From: Salinicoccus albus DSM 19776
GTDB lineage: Bacteria > Bacillota > Bacilli > Staphylococcales > Salinicoccaceae
NCBI RefSeq assembly: GCF_000385175.1
Contig: NZ_ARQJ01000033.1
Span: 124,001-188,000, forward strand
Direction: 5' to 3'
Length of the DNA stretch: 64,000 bases
The notes below the pieces were generated by a model. That model ran no database searches, was not told the origin of the DNA, and saw only the letters and a program-made list of their open reading frames with translations. Positions 63,239 through 64,000 of this stretch are shown here, in pieces. Both the position numbers and the translations under genes were made by a program. Position 1 is the first letter of the stretch. Every line of letters starts with the position of its first letter.

Positions 63239-64000
63239 TTATATGTCAAATATTGAAAGCTGCGCCTTATCCGGAAGATGACCGAGGCTGCCGAGTTCAG
63301 TCAGATAATCAATAATTTTCTGCGACACCCCTGCACGTTTGTTAAGATCCTCTTTTGAGATGAAAGATTCAGTCTCCCTGGCTTCAACGAGACGCTTGGC
63401 AACACTCGCACCAAGACCCGGCACGGCAATGAATGGGGGAATCAGGCTGTCACCTTCAATTTTGAAATCAAAGCTGTCTGAGGATTCAACACTTACAGGC
63501 TGCACTTTATACCCCCTCTGTGCCATTTCATTCACAATTTCAAGAACCACCAGCGTGTCCTTTTCCTTTTTGGTCAGTTCCTGGGCGTTCTGATTCATCT
63601 CTTTGACTTTATATCTGATCGTAGAACTGTCTTTGACCATCGTCAGCAGATCAAAATCTGAAGCGCGGACAGTGAAGTAGCTCGCGTAGTAATAAAGCGG
63701 GTAATGAACTTTGAAATAGGCAATCCTTACAGCCATGAGCACATAAGCAGCCGCATGCGCTTTCGGGAACATATACTTGATCTTCTTGCATGACTCGATA
63801 TACCAGTCCTGAACCCCATTTTCGCGCATCGCTGATTCGTGTTCTTCAGTGAGCCCCTTGCCTTTTCTCACCTTTTCCATGATATTGAATGCCAGAGACG
63901 GCTCCAGTCCCTGATACATCAAGGTAACCATGATATCATCACGGCAGCCGATGACATTCTTAAGGTCACATGTCCCGTTCCTGATCAACTCCTGTGCGTT
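63239..64000 (-). CDS. polC: DNA polymerase III PolC, C-terminal fragment (cut by window edge)
   Basis: The last 253 codons of the Gram-positive replicative polymerase. Visible are [33 protein letters not shown] and [19 protein letters not shown], part of the PolC palm-to-C-terminal region, then the helix-hairpin-helix area ([16 protein letters not shown]) and the terminal QLSIFDI beta-clamp motif. The frame stays open to the window edge. polC lies upstream of rimP in staphylococci. Confidence 0.97.
   Translation of the reverse strand, partial: NAQELIRNGTCDLKNVIGCRDDIMVTLMYQGLEPSLAFNIMEKVRKGKGLTEEHESAMRENGVQDWYIESCKKIKYMFPKAHAAAYVLMAVRIAYFKVHYPLYYYASYFTVRASDFDLLTMVKDSSTIRYKVKEMNQNAQELTKKEKDTLVVLEIVNEMAQRGYKVQPVSVESSDSFDFKIEGDSLIPPFIAVPGLGASVAKRLVEARETESFISKEDLNKRAGVSQKIIDYLTELGSLGHLPDKAQLSIFDI

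Overview
This window is a chromosomal backbone segment of a low-to-moderate GC Gram-positive bacterium of the Staphylococcaceae/Salinicoccaceae group. The evidence is the gene order: lexA divergent from a SosA-type gene, then ynzC-tkt-yneF; ricA-mutS-mutL-hydrolase-miaA-hfq-hflX; ftsK-ymfFHIK-rodZ-pgsA-recA-rny-ymdB; polC-rimP-nusA-ylxR-ylxQ-infB-rbfA-truB-ribF-rpsO-pnpA-rnjB. Base composition looks higher in GC than Staphylococcus, and many genes start with GTG or TTG behind strong SD sequences. A halophilic Salinicoccus-like genus is my best guess, by inference. No tRNA, rRNA, IS element, integrase, prophage structural gene or CRISPR array is visible. Almost everything is transcribed from the minus strand; the plus-strand genes are a 45-aa basic protein, yneK, lexA, a panE-like reductase and a 70-aa hypothetical.

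Left part (1-14 kb): start of sbcC and all of sbcD; an unusual two-enzyme cell-wall lysin (M23 peptidase, GH25 muramidase, three LysM) without signal peptide, downstream of a DUF1659-DUF2922-YvrJ trio; ccdA/ccdC facing yneK; a heterodimeric BmrC/BmrD-type ABC exporter; a GltS-type symporter with an ornithine-cyclodeaminase-like partner; and an orphan peptide-binding lipoprotein with CodY-like boxes in front of it.

Middle (14-32 kb): yneF-tkt-ynzC-sosA and divergent lexA with three LexA boxes, a CAP-domain protein, the pantothenate genes panBCD with a divergent panE-like gene, a cyclase-family hydrolase, ynbB, hflX, hfq, miaA, an alpha/beta hydrolase, mutL and mutS.

32-43 kb: thiW and ricA, a thiamine-precursor ECF transporter (ykoE-ykoD-ykoC) under a clear TPP riboswitch with terminator and antiterminator, a second heterodimeric ABC exporter (YfiB/YfiC type), ymdB, a 70-aa plus-strand gene, rny, and recA with a LexA box. 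Genes commonly found here in relatives (miaB, the 2-oxoacid:ferredoxin oxidoreductase pair, cinA) are absent.

Right part (44-64 kb): pgsA, rodZ, ymfK, ymfI, the M16 pair ymfH/ymfF, ftsK, rnjB, an AT-rich 88-aa hypothetical, pnpA, rpsO with a structured leader, ribF, truB, rbfA, infB, ylxQ, ylxR, nusA, rimP and the 3' part of polC. A perfect GC-rich hairpin sits between a good promoter and rimP, a possible NusA-responsive attenuator.

I see no complete novel defence or mobile system. The best candidates for something undescribed are the DUF1659-DUF2922-YvrJ-lysin group, the rimP-nusA leader hairpin, and several small genes in conserved intergenic gaps. All family assignments come from reading motifs and synteny, without database searches.
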